Below, piece by piece: positions 1-13,100 of a stretch of DNA of 64,000 nt (its first letter is position 1; each line of letters starts with the position of its first letter). The notes under the pieces were generated by a model. The model searched no databases. It worked only from the letters and a program-made list of their open reading frames with translations, and had not been told where the DNA came from. Both the position numbers and the translations under genes were made by a program. Origin of the DNA: Symsagittifera roscoffensis (taxonomy: Eukaryota; Xenacoelomorpha; Acoela; Convolutidae); NCBI RefSeq assembly GCF_963678635.1, contig NC_087067.1, forward strand, positions 37,394,686 to 37,458,685, given 5' to 3'.

Positions 1-1191
1 GCGTCGTAAGTCCTGGCAAGTGTCTCTCCGTCCTCTTTAGGCACATACGGAATCCCTTTTTCAATACACTCGGGAATAGAGTCACTCTTGTTCGCACAGA
101 TTATAATCGGGATCTTCCTATTGGCTCCCGATTCAATTGTCTCCACCCAATCACGAACGTGCAAGAACGACTGTTCAAATGTGACGTCATAAAGCAAAAT
201 GGCGCCGTCCGCTCTTCGAAAGTAACTTTTGGCCATCGCTCGGAACCTCTCTTGACCAGCCGTATCCCAAAGCTGCAAGTTTGTCAATTTTCCGTCAATA
301 TCGAAAGCTTTTGTGTGGAAATCAACTCCTAAAGTTGACGTTATCCTGTTATGGAAATAACCGGTGCAAAGTTGCAAGATGAAGGAACTTTTGCCGACCG
401 CGGCATCGCCGGCCAGCACTACCCTGTACTGTCTTTCTTGGGCATATTGATGGTTATTTTTAGGTTCCAACTTCTTTCTCAGCTCCTCGTGCGCTTTGTT
501 CTTTGAAAAATGAACCGGACTTGACGAGAAATGGGATCTATTTTCCGCAGTTGGGGTGTTTCCATGTTCAGTTTGGGGGCTTAGCAGTAAATTGGCAATT
601 TCACTACATCTTGAACCGTCTAAAACATCTTCTTCGTCAACTATTTGTGACTTTTGTGGCTTCACTAAAATAGTTTCTTGTGACATTTCTGAATTTAAAG
701 TGTCGTTTGAATCACAACGTGCAGTGTTTTTATGGTCGTTGAGCGGAACTAAGTTCTCGTGTCTGGCTGGAGAAGTCATCGGCATAGTTTCAATTCTTTG
801 ATCTGAACAATCTAAACTCAAGGGCTTCAGCCGACCTCCATTTTTGCGATTATAAATTTCCGAAGTGTACTCTCGGTTTTCCGAACTCATTTGAATTTCT
901 TCGTTTAAGGAAGCATGTCGACCGCTCTCATTTGTAGGCTGATGAGACGCCAGCTCATCGTCCACTTCGACTCGGTTTGAGTCGTATCCATTGGACATAC
1001 GGTATGATGATGACGTCATTGAGTTGTTAGGGTGATCACTGGGCCGACAGTTGACCATGGAGATGCTGTCTTCTGGTCTAACGATGTCAGAGAATATTTC
1101 GTCTTCGTTGTCGTAGAAGTTGTTATTGTTGTGGTTATTTCGGTTGTATTGATTCACTTGACTGGCAAAACCAGAGCCTACTAGGCTATAT
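1..1191 (-). CDS. RASEF: RASEF-like exon: polar linker and Rab G domain (runs off the window)
   Basis: The acceptor is gggtttag|ATATAG, phase 2; the frame is open to base 1. Roughly 225 residues of polar, disordered linker precede the G domain, which begins near base 430 with QYRVVLAGDAAVGKSS. G1 is at about 383-409, the switch I Thr at about 330, WDTAGQERFR at about 240-273 and NKSD at about 80-91. The switch II Gln is present, so the active-site Gln of ordinary Rabs is kept. The whole linker and G domain lie in one exon of at least 1.19 kb. G5 and the C terminus are outside the window, so prenylation cannot be judged. Confidence 0.92.
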
Positions 1192-4100
1192 CTAAACCCA
1201 AATAAAGTTTGATTTCAAGTTTCGCCTCATCCATATTTTGCATTCTAACAATTGTTTTATGATAACAATAATTATAATAATATTAAATTCGTTTTCAAGA
1301 AGGAACAGACTTGATTGTTATTTACATAACTCAAAACAACAATAAAAAACTTCCCATCTTGGAAGAACACCAAAAAGGCCAGTTAGCTGCCTATCGAATG
1401 TCTTCATAAATCGAATGGTGTTTTCAGTTTGAAAAGAAATTTTTTCGATCTTAACATGTTGTTAAAAAATCCGCACTTCTTTTTTGAACAAAGTAAGGTA
1501 CTTCAAATTAATAAAATTTTCTTGCAAAAAAAATATATGAGTTATGCTTGAATATTAGGTATTCGAAGCTGATTTGAAAAATAATTCTGAGAGTATTAAA
1601 CTGCTAGATGATTTTTTGAAAAACTGACCTTCCCGAATCGCTCTCGTCGTTAAAGTCTCCACCGAACTTCCCTGTGTGACAACTAAATGACCTCCTCGCA
1701 GCCGCCGCCAACTCTGCTTGCAACGACGCCTCGTCACTCGCACACGAACGCCGAGAGAAATGCGAGTTAGGCGACGCCGAACGACTCAAAATCCGAATTG
1801 CCGACTGGTTTTGCTCCAACTGGAAGGTCAACTCGTCACTCGTGTCGTGGAGTCGTTTATTCGATTCGTGCATCGTGTTTAACTTCCGAGACAAATGCAC
1901 GACTTCTTCTTGGTAAGTTCGGGCAGCTTCTTTTTCTTGAGCTATCAACATTTGCTGCTGTTCGAATTTGTTGTTCATTTTGGCCATTTCGGCTCTAAGA
2001 GCGGCAATTCCAGTTTGGGTGTCCAACACACAGGATTTCAACTGCACGTTTTCCATGGATAGACTCTCAATTTGTTTTTTGAGTTGTGAGTTCTGTTCGG
2101 TCATTCGTCTTTCTCGGTTCAGTTTTTCCTCTAGGATTCTGTACTCGTCCAGTTTCTCTTTGAGTGTCTGGATTTCGCACTCGAGGCGTTGTTCTGTTTC
2201 TCGCTGTTTCGAAGTGGCTGCCTGAAATTTGAGGTCATGCTAGGTTTAAATATAACCGCTTTTCTTTCATAATATTTAAACCTTGTTGTCATTTTTATCG
2301 AATACTTTCATAACCTTTAATCAATGTTATCAACTGTTATTAAACCATTTTCCAATCAATCTATCTCTAAATAGTAAACCTAAATTTAATTTAGTAATAT
2401 AAAAAAAACAGTACAAAAAAGCACAATAACGCTTTTGTTTTAAAATTCTTCAAAATAAAAATATACTTTGTGCTTCTTAAAAATTAAATAGAAATAAACA
2501 CAAACCGTAATTCAAAAACAGAAACACAAAACCATTACAAAAAACTACATTAACACATTTTTATTCACAAATTTGGTGCTTCTTCAGGGGCGGATTTAGT
2601 GGGGGGGGGGGGGGCGGACGCCCCTGCCCTCAGGGATTCGACCCCCTGCCGACCCAAAGGGTCCCCCCTTTGATACTTTTTCAGAAATTCATTTTTGGCC
2701 GATCGAACCTAAAATTTTTCTAAAGGCGCCTTTGGCGCCAATATATGCTAACTTTGAGGGGGAGCGCGCGCCAAAAAAAACGCGATTTTTTTGTCAAAAT
2801 TTTTCAAAAAGTGCCCAAAAACGGCTTTTTTGACTGTTTTTTCAAAAACTTGCCTGCGGCGCAGAAAATTTAGCCAAAATGGGGGCAAAAAAGTGCTTTG
2901 GGAGAGCTCGAAAAATCAATTTGGTCGACCTAAAACAAAAAAAAAAGGTCGTCAAAATTTTCGAATTTTTTTTGAAAATCCGCCCCCCCTCGAGAAAATC
3001 CTAGATCCGCCCCTGTGCTTCTTCAAAATAAAAATGTTTTTGAAAAAAAATTTGCAAAAAGTTATAATTTGAGTCGTGTTTGCCTGTAATACATTAATTT
3101 TTAATTTCAATTTAAATAAGTTTCGTGCTAAAAAAGTTACCTCGTCGGCTAGATTGTAAGCTGTCTTCTCAGCCCTGGAAATCTGGTGTTCCATCTCCTC
3201 CTGCAGATGACTGATGACGTCACTGTGTTTCCTAGTAGACCTGTGAACAAACAGAAGAAATATCATCATGCACAAATAAACCGGGGAATAAAATGATCGA
3301 GATAGTTTGAGGTAACAAGGACATTAAAAATTTATGGTAGGGAAATGCCAGTTTGTAGAAACTATCAATGTCGTTAAGAGAAAAGACCATTTTTTTTTCA
3401 AAAATTGGGTTTTGCAAAATCTGAAATTTTCGTCAAACTCAGTGGCGGATTTAAGGGTGAAGGGCGGATGTCTCCTATCTCTCAAAAATTCGACCCCTGA
3501 CCAACCATAAAGTCCCCCCTTTGATACTATTTCACGAAATCTATTTTTAGCTGATACGCGCTAAAAATTTAATGAAGGCGCTTTCGGCTTCAATTCCAAT
3601 GTATACTTATTTTGAGATAAGCGCATTTTTTGGGTCAAAATAAAGTGCCCGAAAATGTCGTTTTTGCCTATCTTGTGTCCCAAAGTATTCGGTTACACGG
3701 GTCGAGGTCTGTGATTTATGTTTCGACCGACTTGGCCAAAAAATGGTATGTTTCGACCGTCTCGAACCAAGCTCGATATGTTTTGACCGACTCGACTCAA
3801 ACTTTGTATGTTTTGTTTTTATAGAAAAACATTTTACCAAGTTCGACCGAGTAAAAACGTTTCGACCGAAGAATATTTTCGACCAAGAAAAATTTCGACC
3901 GAGAAAAAGAAACATTTTGAATGTGTTCGAGCGAGGACCAAAACGTTTCGACTGTCAAAAATTTTTTGACAAGTTTTCGACCGTCAATTAGATTTTGATC
4001 GCTAAAAAGATATCACTGTAAGCATTTTGTTATATGTATGTATGTTTGGATGTGAGTATATATGTTAGTAGTTAGGTATGTAATTACAGATTTTATTACT

Positions 4101-7100
4101 GATGTATGTATGTTTGTATGTATGTATGTATGTAATGTTGAGTGTATGTATGTACGTTGCATGTATGTATGTATGTATATGTATGTATGTAAGATTGAAT
4201 ATATTCGGGTTTTTAAATATGTATGTATGTATGTATATATTTACGCAGAAAATTTTCTCAAAATGAGCTTTTTAGATTTTTGGGAGAGCTCGGTAAATCA
4301 ATTTAGTCGACCTTAGATCCGCATTAACTATAGCAACATTTTGCTTCTAAGGCTGTGAAGGCTTATTGAAAATAAAACTTCAGAAATTTTACTTTTTTCA
4401 AAAAAGTATATTCCTTAGAAAGGTTTTGAAAACAAAGACAAATAAAGATACTAACTTCCTCATGGAGTCGGACAGCTGTTCAACTTCCTGTTCCATCTGC
4501 TGCAGCTGACTTACCAGTCCAATGATCACCCCCTGCAACTGCCCCTCATTGCCTCCCCCTCCCCCTCCCCCACCCACGCCCCCCAAAGAGGGCAGCCCCC
4601 GCAAACTCACACCGATATCCTTCATCCTCGCACTACACGAGCTGCGTAAGGTTGCGTAATCATCCATGTCGAATGAGTCACTAAACGTTTCCTCCGAGCT
4701 GTTTTGCAGTTTGCGAAACTTGGAGTTACGTAATGATCCGCGCGATGATGACGTAAGATTTGAAGAGTGTCTGCTAGATGTGAAATCGACTGAACTTCGT
4801 CTTTTGTAGTGGGGTTCCGTTTCTGTTGAGCAAAGGAAGTCTTCAAGTTCGATTGAATTTTGATACATATTGCTGACGTATTTCAGCAAGTTATATAAGC
4901 ATTCATCACTTAACTGCTATCATTAAAAAAACAATTCCACTGCTTATTGTATATGCGAATATGTAAATGGAGCAAAATTTTATGCAAATTGAAGTTGTCT
5001 GAAATTACAGTGTAATTGATATTTTTTGCTAGCAGTTATCAACTGCGCCAAACACATGTTGTAACTCACAATTGGGGTGACGAAAATCTACTTTTGTTTT
5101 GTCATAGCTTCGGATTTTTTCTATGATTCATTAGAAAATGATAAAAATAAGAAAAATAACCGAGTTGGCCGTTTTATTTTAATGGATTCCTTTCATTCCA
5201 ACTTTTGAAGAAAATGCCAGAATAGTTTCGCTTGATCATTTTTTAATGTGGTTTTTTCAATGAATTTCAAAGAATTAAAACAGTTTTTTTTATCATATTT
5301 TAAAATCAAGAAGAGTATGTTTCTGCTCTTTCACACATGTTCTTTCACGACAAGGCATGAATGAAAAACAAAATATTAGAACGCATGAATGAAAAAAGAA
5401 ATCATGTGCATAGTTTCGCGCACTTTTCCGGGCTCTTTCACAATTTTCCGGGCTTTTTCACAATTTTCCGGCATCTTTCCCTCACATACATGAACATAAA
5501 AAACATACTCTTCAACAGTCAGAACATAGTTGAAGATGGCCTCGGGCAAAAAAGCCGCCATATTCAGGCGAAAAATAATTTTGGTATTCATTTCCAATAA
5601 ATCTAGTTGTCATTGATATTAATTTTTAATTGTTTTTAGACCGAATATCAAATCCTAATTTATTACCAAAATCAGGCATTGCAGAAACTTCTTGTGTTGT
5701 CATGCCGGTCATTAAATTCTCTTTTGAAAGGTACAAAAATTTTTGAAGCACATATTTGGTTGCCAATTTACACACAAACAATTAAAAACACGGGTTCACC
5801 AAAATTAATTTTCCATTAACGTAAAAAAAAACGCAATTAAAGTTTTAAATGACTCGTCAGTATTTCAGTAAAATCCTGCACTGGAGTTTTATGGATAATA
5901 AACGAGTTTATTTTCAATCTATAGTCAGTATCCATTAAATTACATAAATAGTCGATTAGAATCTATTAAAAATGGATTATACTTCTAACTTTTTTTGTAT
6001 CAAAAAATTCATTATAAGTAATTATAATCGATTACAATTCAATAAAAACGGATTATAAACATATTAGTTTTTATATCAATAATCCGTTATAATGGATTAT
6101 AATCAATTATAAAGGAATTTTAAGTGATTATTGGTGAATTTTGCAATATTGGCAAGTTATCTCACTTCCTGTTTTGTGCAGTTGCTACGGATTACGTTTC
6201 ATAAACTTAATTTTTTCACATATAATTTTATTCATTTAAATTTCTCTTCTTTTTCAAATTGGCAGTTTAACATTTTATTCAACTGTTAATTTTTGACCGT
6301 CGACATAGTAACAATTACGGTTTGCCCCTTCCCCGCCCACTACCCCTCTACGCTCACTTGAATAAGGGGGGTAATTAATGGTTGGAGGCCGGGGGGATGG
6401 TAAACGGAATACCTCCACCCCCTACTTGGGTGTATGTTTAACCCACCTCCTGTGGGGAAAGTGGTTGCAGGCAACTGGCCTGTTTATACACCCAAGTAAG
6501 GAGGGGGGGGGGGGGGGGGGTAAACGAGGGGGAGTGGCGGTAGTGGGACGGTCGAAACCCGTGGGGTGTGGGGGGGGGGGGGAGTTGCAGATGAGGTGGT
6601 GGTGGTAGGCTAAGTAGTGGGGGTAGGGGAGGTGATTGGTGTAAAATGTGGAGGAATAAGTTAGGGGGGTGGTAAACTTGGAGTGGTAGGAGGGGGGACA
6701 ATTTTTTACAAGTTGTTTTTAGGTTTGGGATTTACATGTTTGTTTGGGTTGTAAAATTGCAGAATATTGTCAAAATGATCGATTATAATGGATTTTTAAA
6801 TATTGAAAATAATCAATTATGATTCCCTAAAATTCCATTTTTATGGTTGGATGGGTCATGAAAATCGATTATATGGGTTAAGTTTTTTGCTATATAATCC
6901 CTTATAATCGATTATTTCCCATGAAACTCCAGTGCGAGATCTTTAATGTCAAAATTTTTGAAATGCATTTCATTTTACGGAGCAAGTCTCAGAGAAGCTC
7001 CATACACGAAAATATGGTTGTCATACTTTTTCATTAAAACAACAAGGATAACCAGTTGCTGTGCATTTAGCGCAGAAAATTCCGATCAAAAAAATTCCTT

Positions 7101-10100
7101 TTTTTTGCAAATTATGTTGTTTTATTGATCGTTAGGCTATGAGAGGATCTGAACGAGAATACAGGAAAAAAGTTTATTCGATAGTACAAATAGAATACAC
7201 ATATTTGACAACAATTTTACCATAAAGTTAATCGAAAAAGAAAATATTTAAAACACAAGTTTTTTGCAGGTTTTTTTTGGATTTTTTTGTTGTCAAAAAG
7301 GCGTTCAATTAAATTTTAAAATCATAAATTTTTTGAATAAAACTGAGTTTTGTTGTCTTACTTGCCTATACTAAGTCTATTCGCTCGTTTTATTTGCTCG
7401 AAATTAGACCAATAATGAAAAAACTTAAACCAATTTATCTCTACATTTGGGAGATTTTTGATTTTTTTTTTAAAATTTTGTGATACAATTTCTATAATTA
7501 AAACGCTTTTGTCGCCAAATCAGTTGTATTCTCGAATAAAACCTCTCCAAAAAAAACCTGAAAATTTTTTTTTGTCTATAAAACAGTCCAGACTGAATTC
7601 TTTCCACACAAATATAAATGCGAATGGTTTGAGTCAATTCATATTTATTTTCAGACCATATAATTGTTTCACCTAATGAGATAAATTTTGATCTATAAAA
7701 AAACAAGCCACAATTTTCTACTAGTGGATGTCCTTAAAGTTACATCTTAAAGTTACATACATGTCCCAATAATTTACCCTCATATACCAATCATTACGAG
7801 GTTTCTCATAAGTCAGGCCAAAATTTAGCAATTTAGCCTAGATTAATAGTTTACTGGTATGGTGAGATTAGTTCCACTTAACCAGTGGGTTTTTACTAAA
7901 GAAAATCTTTGGTTTTTCTTGGTCAAACAAAACACAAAACTTTCGAAGCGAAATTCAAAAATAATACTTCTCTGAATTATGGAACAGATGCTTGTCATGT
8001 TTTTATATATAAAAAATGTAGAGGTTTCATATAATTTTCTGTATATATGGATTTATTTGAAATTGTAGACCAGGAAATCTTTGATTTATTGACTAGAAAC
8101 TTTGTTCAACCCGAGAATTTTCATAATTGCAACATGCTTAGCTTCCATTCTCAGTTTTCATTCGATCAAGAAAATAAACCATCTAAATTCTTTGAAACAT
8201 ATCTAAGTTGGTCCGAGCAAAGTCGAGGATAGCAATGATTTTTATCTGACCTAGAAAATTGAGACATTCGAATGGGTCAAAACAGTCAAAAAAGTCACCA
8301 TAAAAGACAAATTTATCAGCCTCGCTCAATATTCAAAACTATGTTCATGAACGTGGTGGTGGCTACAGAACGAAGTGTTTTTTTTTCGCTCGTCGAAAAT
8401 ATACCAGAAACGTGCCACTTTTTTCCATAACTGGAATAAAAACTCCACTAATTTGATTTTTTGAACAACACTCAAATAGAAACAGGCTAAAAGATTATGA
8501 CATAACAATTTCATACCATCTGCGACACTCATTAACGGCACTCAGGAACAAGTTGATGAATGTAATCTCATGTACCCCTCAAACCGGCTCAGGGGAGGAT
8601 CGCAACATGTGTCAAAATCCTTTGTCTTAATTTTTAACCAATTTATTTCTCTTTGCGATCGATATTTGTAGTTATTGAATAAGCTCATTTTCATTCATTC
8701 TTAAAAGTTTTTGGTTTTTCCTTGTAATAACCATACTTAAGTTCCACCAAACTTGGCACAAAATTGATCTAGCACTTAAAAGAAACAAGAGAAGCCTGTT
8801 CTGCAAGTAGCACATACTACTTCAACCACATTAATATTGACGAAAATACCTGTTTTAACAATTTTTCCAAAGTTTGTGCCTTTTTATGCAGTTTTAGTAG
8901 ATTTACTGTTTTATGAAACAATTATCCTCGCTTTCGCAATAGGAAAAGGAAAATAATTTTCGACTCAGAAGTTTGGATAGTTAAAAAGATTTGGTTCGAG
9001 CAAATAACCATATTGAAGCGGTTGGTGCCACGCACCAGACAATAAAGGCGCCCGACGTGTTTTATTTCCTTGTACTTGCTCGAAATTTCAGAATTGATTT
9101 TCGGTCATTGATTTTCAGAATTGATTTTCAGAATTGAACTTCGTTTCGGTTGATCAACTTTGAGTGTACTAAAACCCGAACGGAGGTCAAAACAAATTAT
9201 TTGTACAACTTCGACTTTGTAGTGATGACATGAACGCGTCCAGATATCTTGTTGGTCAAAAAAAATTCGGCTGGTATGAAGTTCAGACAATTCAGCCAAA
9301 AGTATACTGACAAAACAGCCAGAGACAATTCAGCCAATAATAGTGACCATTGCAGTCATGCCAATGTGTTGCGAGCTTGTCAGTAATGAGTGGGATTCTA
9401 TACAAAATTCAGGCAACCTTAAGCTCCGACGGCGACCTTAAGCCAAAAAATAACTCCAAATCCAATTTTTTTCTTTCGAATCTAGCGTTTTGAATATCTG
9501 GCAGAACTATCTCTGGCTGAATCGTCTGTAAACTTTGAGCTGAACTGTCTGAATTTCAAATTGGCTGGCGTTATCTTAAAGTTATCAAAAAGAAACTCTC
9601 AACAATTTTTGCGATTTCTATATGCGCCAATTTAGATCAATGCTGAGGGGTCAGACAGATGGAAGTAAAAAAAAAGTTGAAGCTTCTTTCGTGAAAATTC
9701 AAAGTTGAAAACGGATTTTCTATAAAAGTAGCCCCAGTATATTGTTCGACAAAAAAATTGTTGAAATTTTTTTGAGCCTTGTGTAAGTATATGCTCGTTG
9801 AAAATCATTTTGCAAAACAGTCGAAAAATTTGCAATTAGAAGATGTGATTATGTTACGCAAGATGCTACTTATTTCAAGACAAAAAAGGAATAGAGAAAT
9901 GTGAAAAAATGATTTTTATTTATGCTAACCTAAAAGAAACATCGTGGTCGCATGTGTCAGTTCAAAAACAGCAAAAAATATTCTCAAAATACAGATTTCA
10001 AACAAATTTATTTTCAATTGTGTTTCTATTTCAAAACCTAATTTTTATCAAGTCAAGTTTTACAACTGGGGAGTTTTGCAAATATAACAACCAACAAAAT

Positions 10101-13100
10101 TTCCATTAATAGCAACGAACATTCATGGCTCCAGCAGAATAGCAAAACTCATTAAACAACTGATTTGCAACTTTTATCGTTAAAAAATTAATAACTATTA
10201 CAATTAGCGAATAATTTTTTATTAAAGTTGCTGATTAAAACGCTTACATTTTTTCAAAATTTCAATGCACATTTTTTCAGTATAGTTTTCTTAAATTTAA
10301 TATATAAATGTACACGAAAAACCTCCAAATGCAGTTTATTTATGTCTTGAATCCCCGCAATTAAGTTTAATCTATCAAAGTTAAATTTTTAAAGTGATTT
10401 GGAAAAAAATTAAGTCAAAATGCAAATTCGAACTTTTTTCTTTTTTTTTGTTTTGCTCGAAATCTTCATGAGAGATCTTGCCTTCACATTTTTGTTTTTG
10501 CAGAAATTCAACCTATGTTTCATAAATCTATTCAAAGTATGTGTCAAGAGGTAACCAAAAACGCTGAAAACTTTAATCAATTTAAGTAAAAACATGACAA
10601 AGACAACTTAAAATAGAATTTTGTAAAAAAGTATATATGCAATTGTTGAAACACCATTACTTACAAGTATAAGTCCATATACTGTCGACTTTCTTTTTTT
10701 GTTGCCATTTGACTTTGTAATAAGATTAAAAATTGATTTTTCTAAATTTAATTTCGAAACTCTCCATTTGAAAACTCACTTCTAAAAAAATTTGGTTTTT
10801 AAATTTTTGTTCATCATCATTACCTTTATTTTACACGATATTGTACGCGCTGTGCGTAAGAAGCCGGAAACAAAAACTTGAATATTTGAGTTTGGCTTAA
10901 TCAAATTTTGCTTCAGAAAAAAGCGTATAAAAATAACAATTTACACCATTAACCTTAATCATAAACTGTCAAAATTGTTAGTTTTAACTAGCAAAAAAAG
11001 TGATAGAAAAACTCCAAGACTTATTTTTCAAAATTTACATTATGAACTTCAAATCTATGCAAAAACCTTACTCAAAACGTGGCATAAACTCAATAAAAGC
11101 ATGCAGATTTAACAGAATTTCAAAAAACCAGACAAGAAATCAATTTTTGTTTTCATTTGGTCTTCTGACTTTTGCACGCCAAAATTAAAAACCAACAGCA
11201 ATTTTTTCTTTTCAGTATTAAAAAACGAATCTGAAGTGAAAAACCACTCACGGGAAGCAATATACACTCTATAGTTGTAACCGTTGTGCATAAAGTGGCA
11301 CAGAGATGACACTGATTTCATCTACATGATGTCTTTGCGTGATAAGTTTCGAGCCTAATAAAAACATTTGAAACTATTTTTTATTTGCGTTTTGTTTTTC
11401 GTTGAAGTTTTGATAAGTTCTGTTGATTGAAACAAAGTAAAACTTACAAATACAAACATAGGGTTTATCTTATAGGAATTTTATTCAGCATTAGTTTGAT
11501 GTAATACTTATATGGGCCGTCTTTTCTAGCCTTGTGCGTATCGACAGCTATGTTTCTTATGAAGTTGTTTTTGTTACAGAATGCTTGTGCTAGGGTGGTT
11601 TTTCTCCCCAGGCCTTCTTCGATTTTCTAACCAGACCTTTTTGACGGAATTTTTCTACACATTTTGAAAAATATTGATGCTTGACTCAAATTTTGAAAAT
11701 GTATATATTTGTATATGTATATTTCAACTGAGATTTTCTTTTCTTAAAATCCAGAGGGTTTGAAATAGAGACTCTTTTGATCATCAGCGAATAGCAAATG
11801 TGACGATGTTATTCAGCTCAGAAATTATTTTTTTTTAAATTTAATTGAGGCACGCTAATTGATCCAAATAATGTATAAGGTTTTGATGGATGCAAAATGT
11901 TTTCCTTTATACTCTATATTAGATGTGGTAGGATTTTTGAATGTTTTCTAAACTGTTATCTAAAACTTTAATCAGAGTTTCTTCAAAAAACTTGGAGTCA
12001 GAAGAACCAGAGCGTTGCCCTGAAATGAGCAGTCTGATTTGTTTTTCAGCAATTTTTTTTGAGTTTCATATGCATCAGAGTTATATCACGTGTTAGCGTA
12101 AGTTTGATCAACCTACGAAAAAAATGAAATCTAACTTAAGTAAATATTTCCTAATCAAACACGAACCTTTAGAACCAATGTGTGTCATATATTTTGAATA
12201 AAGCGGATCATTCGTTATTTAGAGTAAAGATACCTATCCAACTACAAGAAGAAACATTAGTTAGGGTATAAGTTTGGTTATAAGTTTCTGGCTTGAAATT
12301 ATATTTAACGAAATTAAGTATAAATTAAAATTAAAATAAACACAATCTACCATCAAAAAAGTTTACAGTTACAACAGAAGTAACAACAACGCCTCATAAC
12401 TAAAAGACATTCAAGAAGACATAAACAACAATAAACTACCTGTGGTTAATTCAATCAAGCACTCTCTGCTAGTATAGACTTTAGACAGACTGCTGCTAGG
12501 AATACAGACACCTGAAAATATTTGCCATGAGCTGATGATTTTCTTGTAACTTGCAAGATCTGCGAGAACAATTTTTTTCTTAGTTTCTTCTTAGTTTTTG
12601 ACAATCACACATAAGTAAAGTAAGTCATAAATAATATTAAATTTGAGAATCTATGAGTTAAATTTAATCAGAGTTTTACAAACAGCGACTAGATTGATAT
12701 TTAAATATGATGGATGAGTAATGGCAAAACTACGTTATCATTTTACATTGTAATAAAATGGAAGCTTTTGAATTATGTTTTCTCACCTGGAGAGGGGGGT
12801 CCATTCGACTCATTGGCCCCATTCTGAGCTCCCCCACAGAAGTCTTCACCCGGACAGAATATCTGCTGGATGTGGGCGAACTCATTTATGAACTGCTCCT
12901 GCGATATCTTCCCAGTCCCCTTCTGATCCAAGGGCGCAAAGATACCCTTCATGCAGACAGGGATGACCATATTTGAATTACTTAATGCGTAAATACTAGC
13001 ATAGACTTAATTTCGGCTCTTCTTAACCCCCCCCCCCCCCCCCACCTTGCATGAGCAAAAATTTTGTTCAAGTATGGGGGAGGGGGTTTAAAAAGCCTGA

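Larger units (their letters stand above)
3440..4323. mobile_element. Degraded, internally expanded copy of the same hAT MITE
   Basis: The left end CAGTGGCGGATTTAAGGG (3440) and the right portion GGGAGAGCTCG...GTCGACC...TAGATCCGC (about 4288-4323) match the intact copy at 2585. The last ~60 bases before the right terminus are deleted. The middle is replaced by a TTCGACC-type array and a TATG microsatellite. No clean target duplication is visible. It lies in the intron between exons 3240 and 4456. Confidence 0.65.
4914..12439 (-). other. RASEF: Large RASEF-like intron (with at least one unfound exon)
   Basis: AT-rich sequence between the exons ending at 4913 and 12440. Apart from the palindrome-rich element at 5878-6935, the inverted and tandem repeats near 5300-5515 and small duplications around 9090-9570, I see only scattered short open frames without family resemblance. 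Splice phase (1 in, 0 needed out) demands an additional exon of length 2 modulo 3 somewhere here; I could not place it. Confidence 0.6.

Noticed and set aside
1798..2225. Plus-strand frames of 66-85 codons opposite the RASEF-like coiled-coil exon
   Set aside because: They are antisense shadows of a clear, phased minus-strand exon.
4062..4316. 84-codon frame rich in Val, Cys, Met and Tyr
   Set aside because: It is a translation of the TATG microsatellite.
6378..6701. Gly-rich and Pro-rich frames on opposite strands
   Set aside because: They are produced by the G-run core of the family P element.
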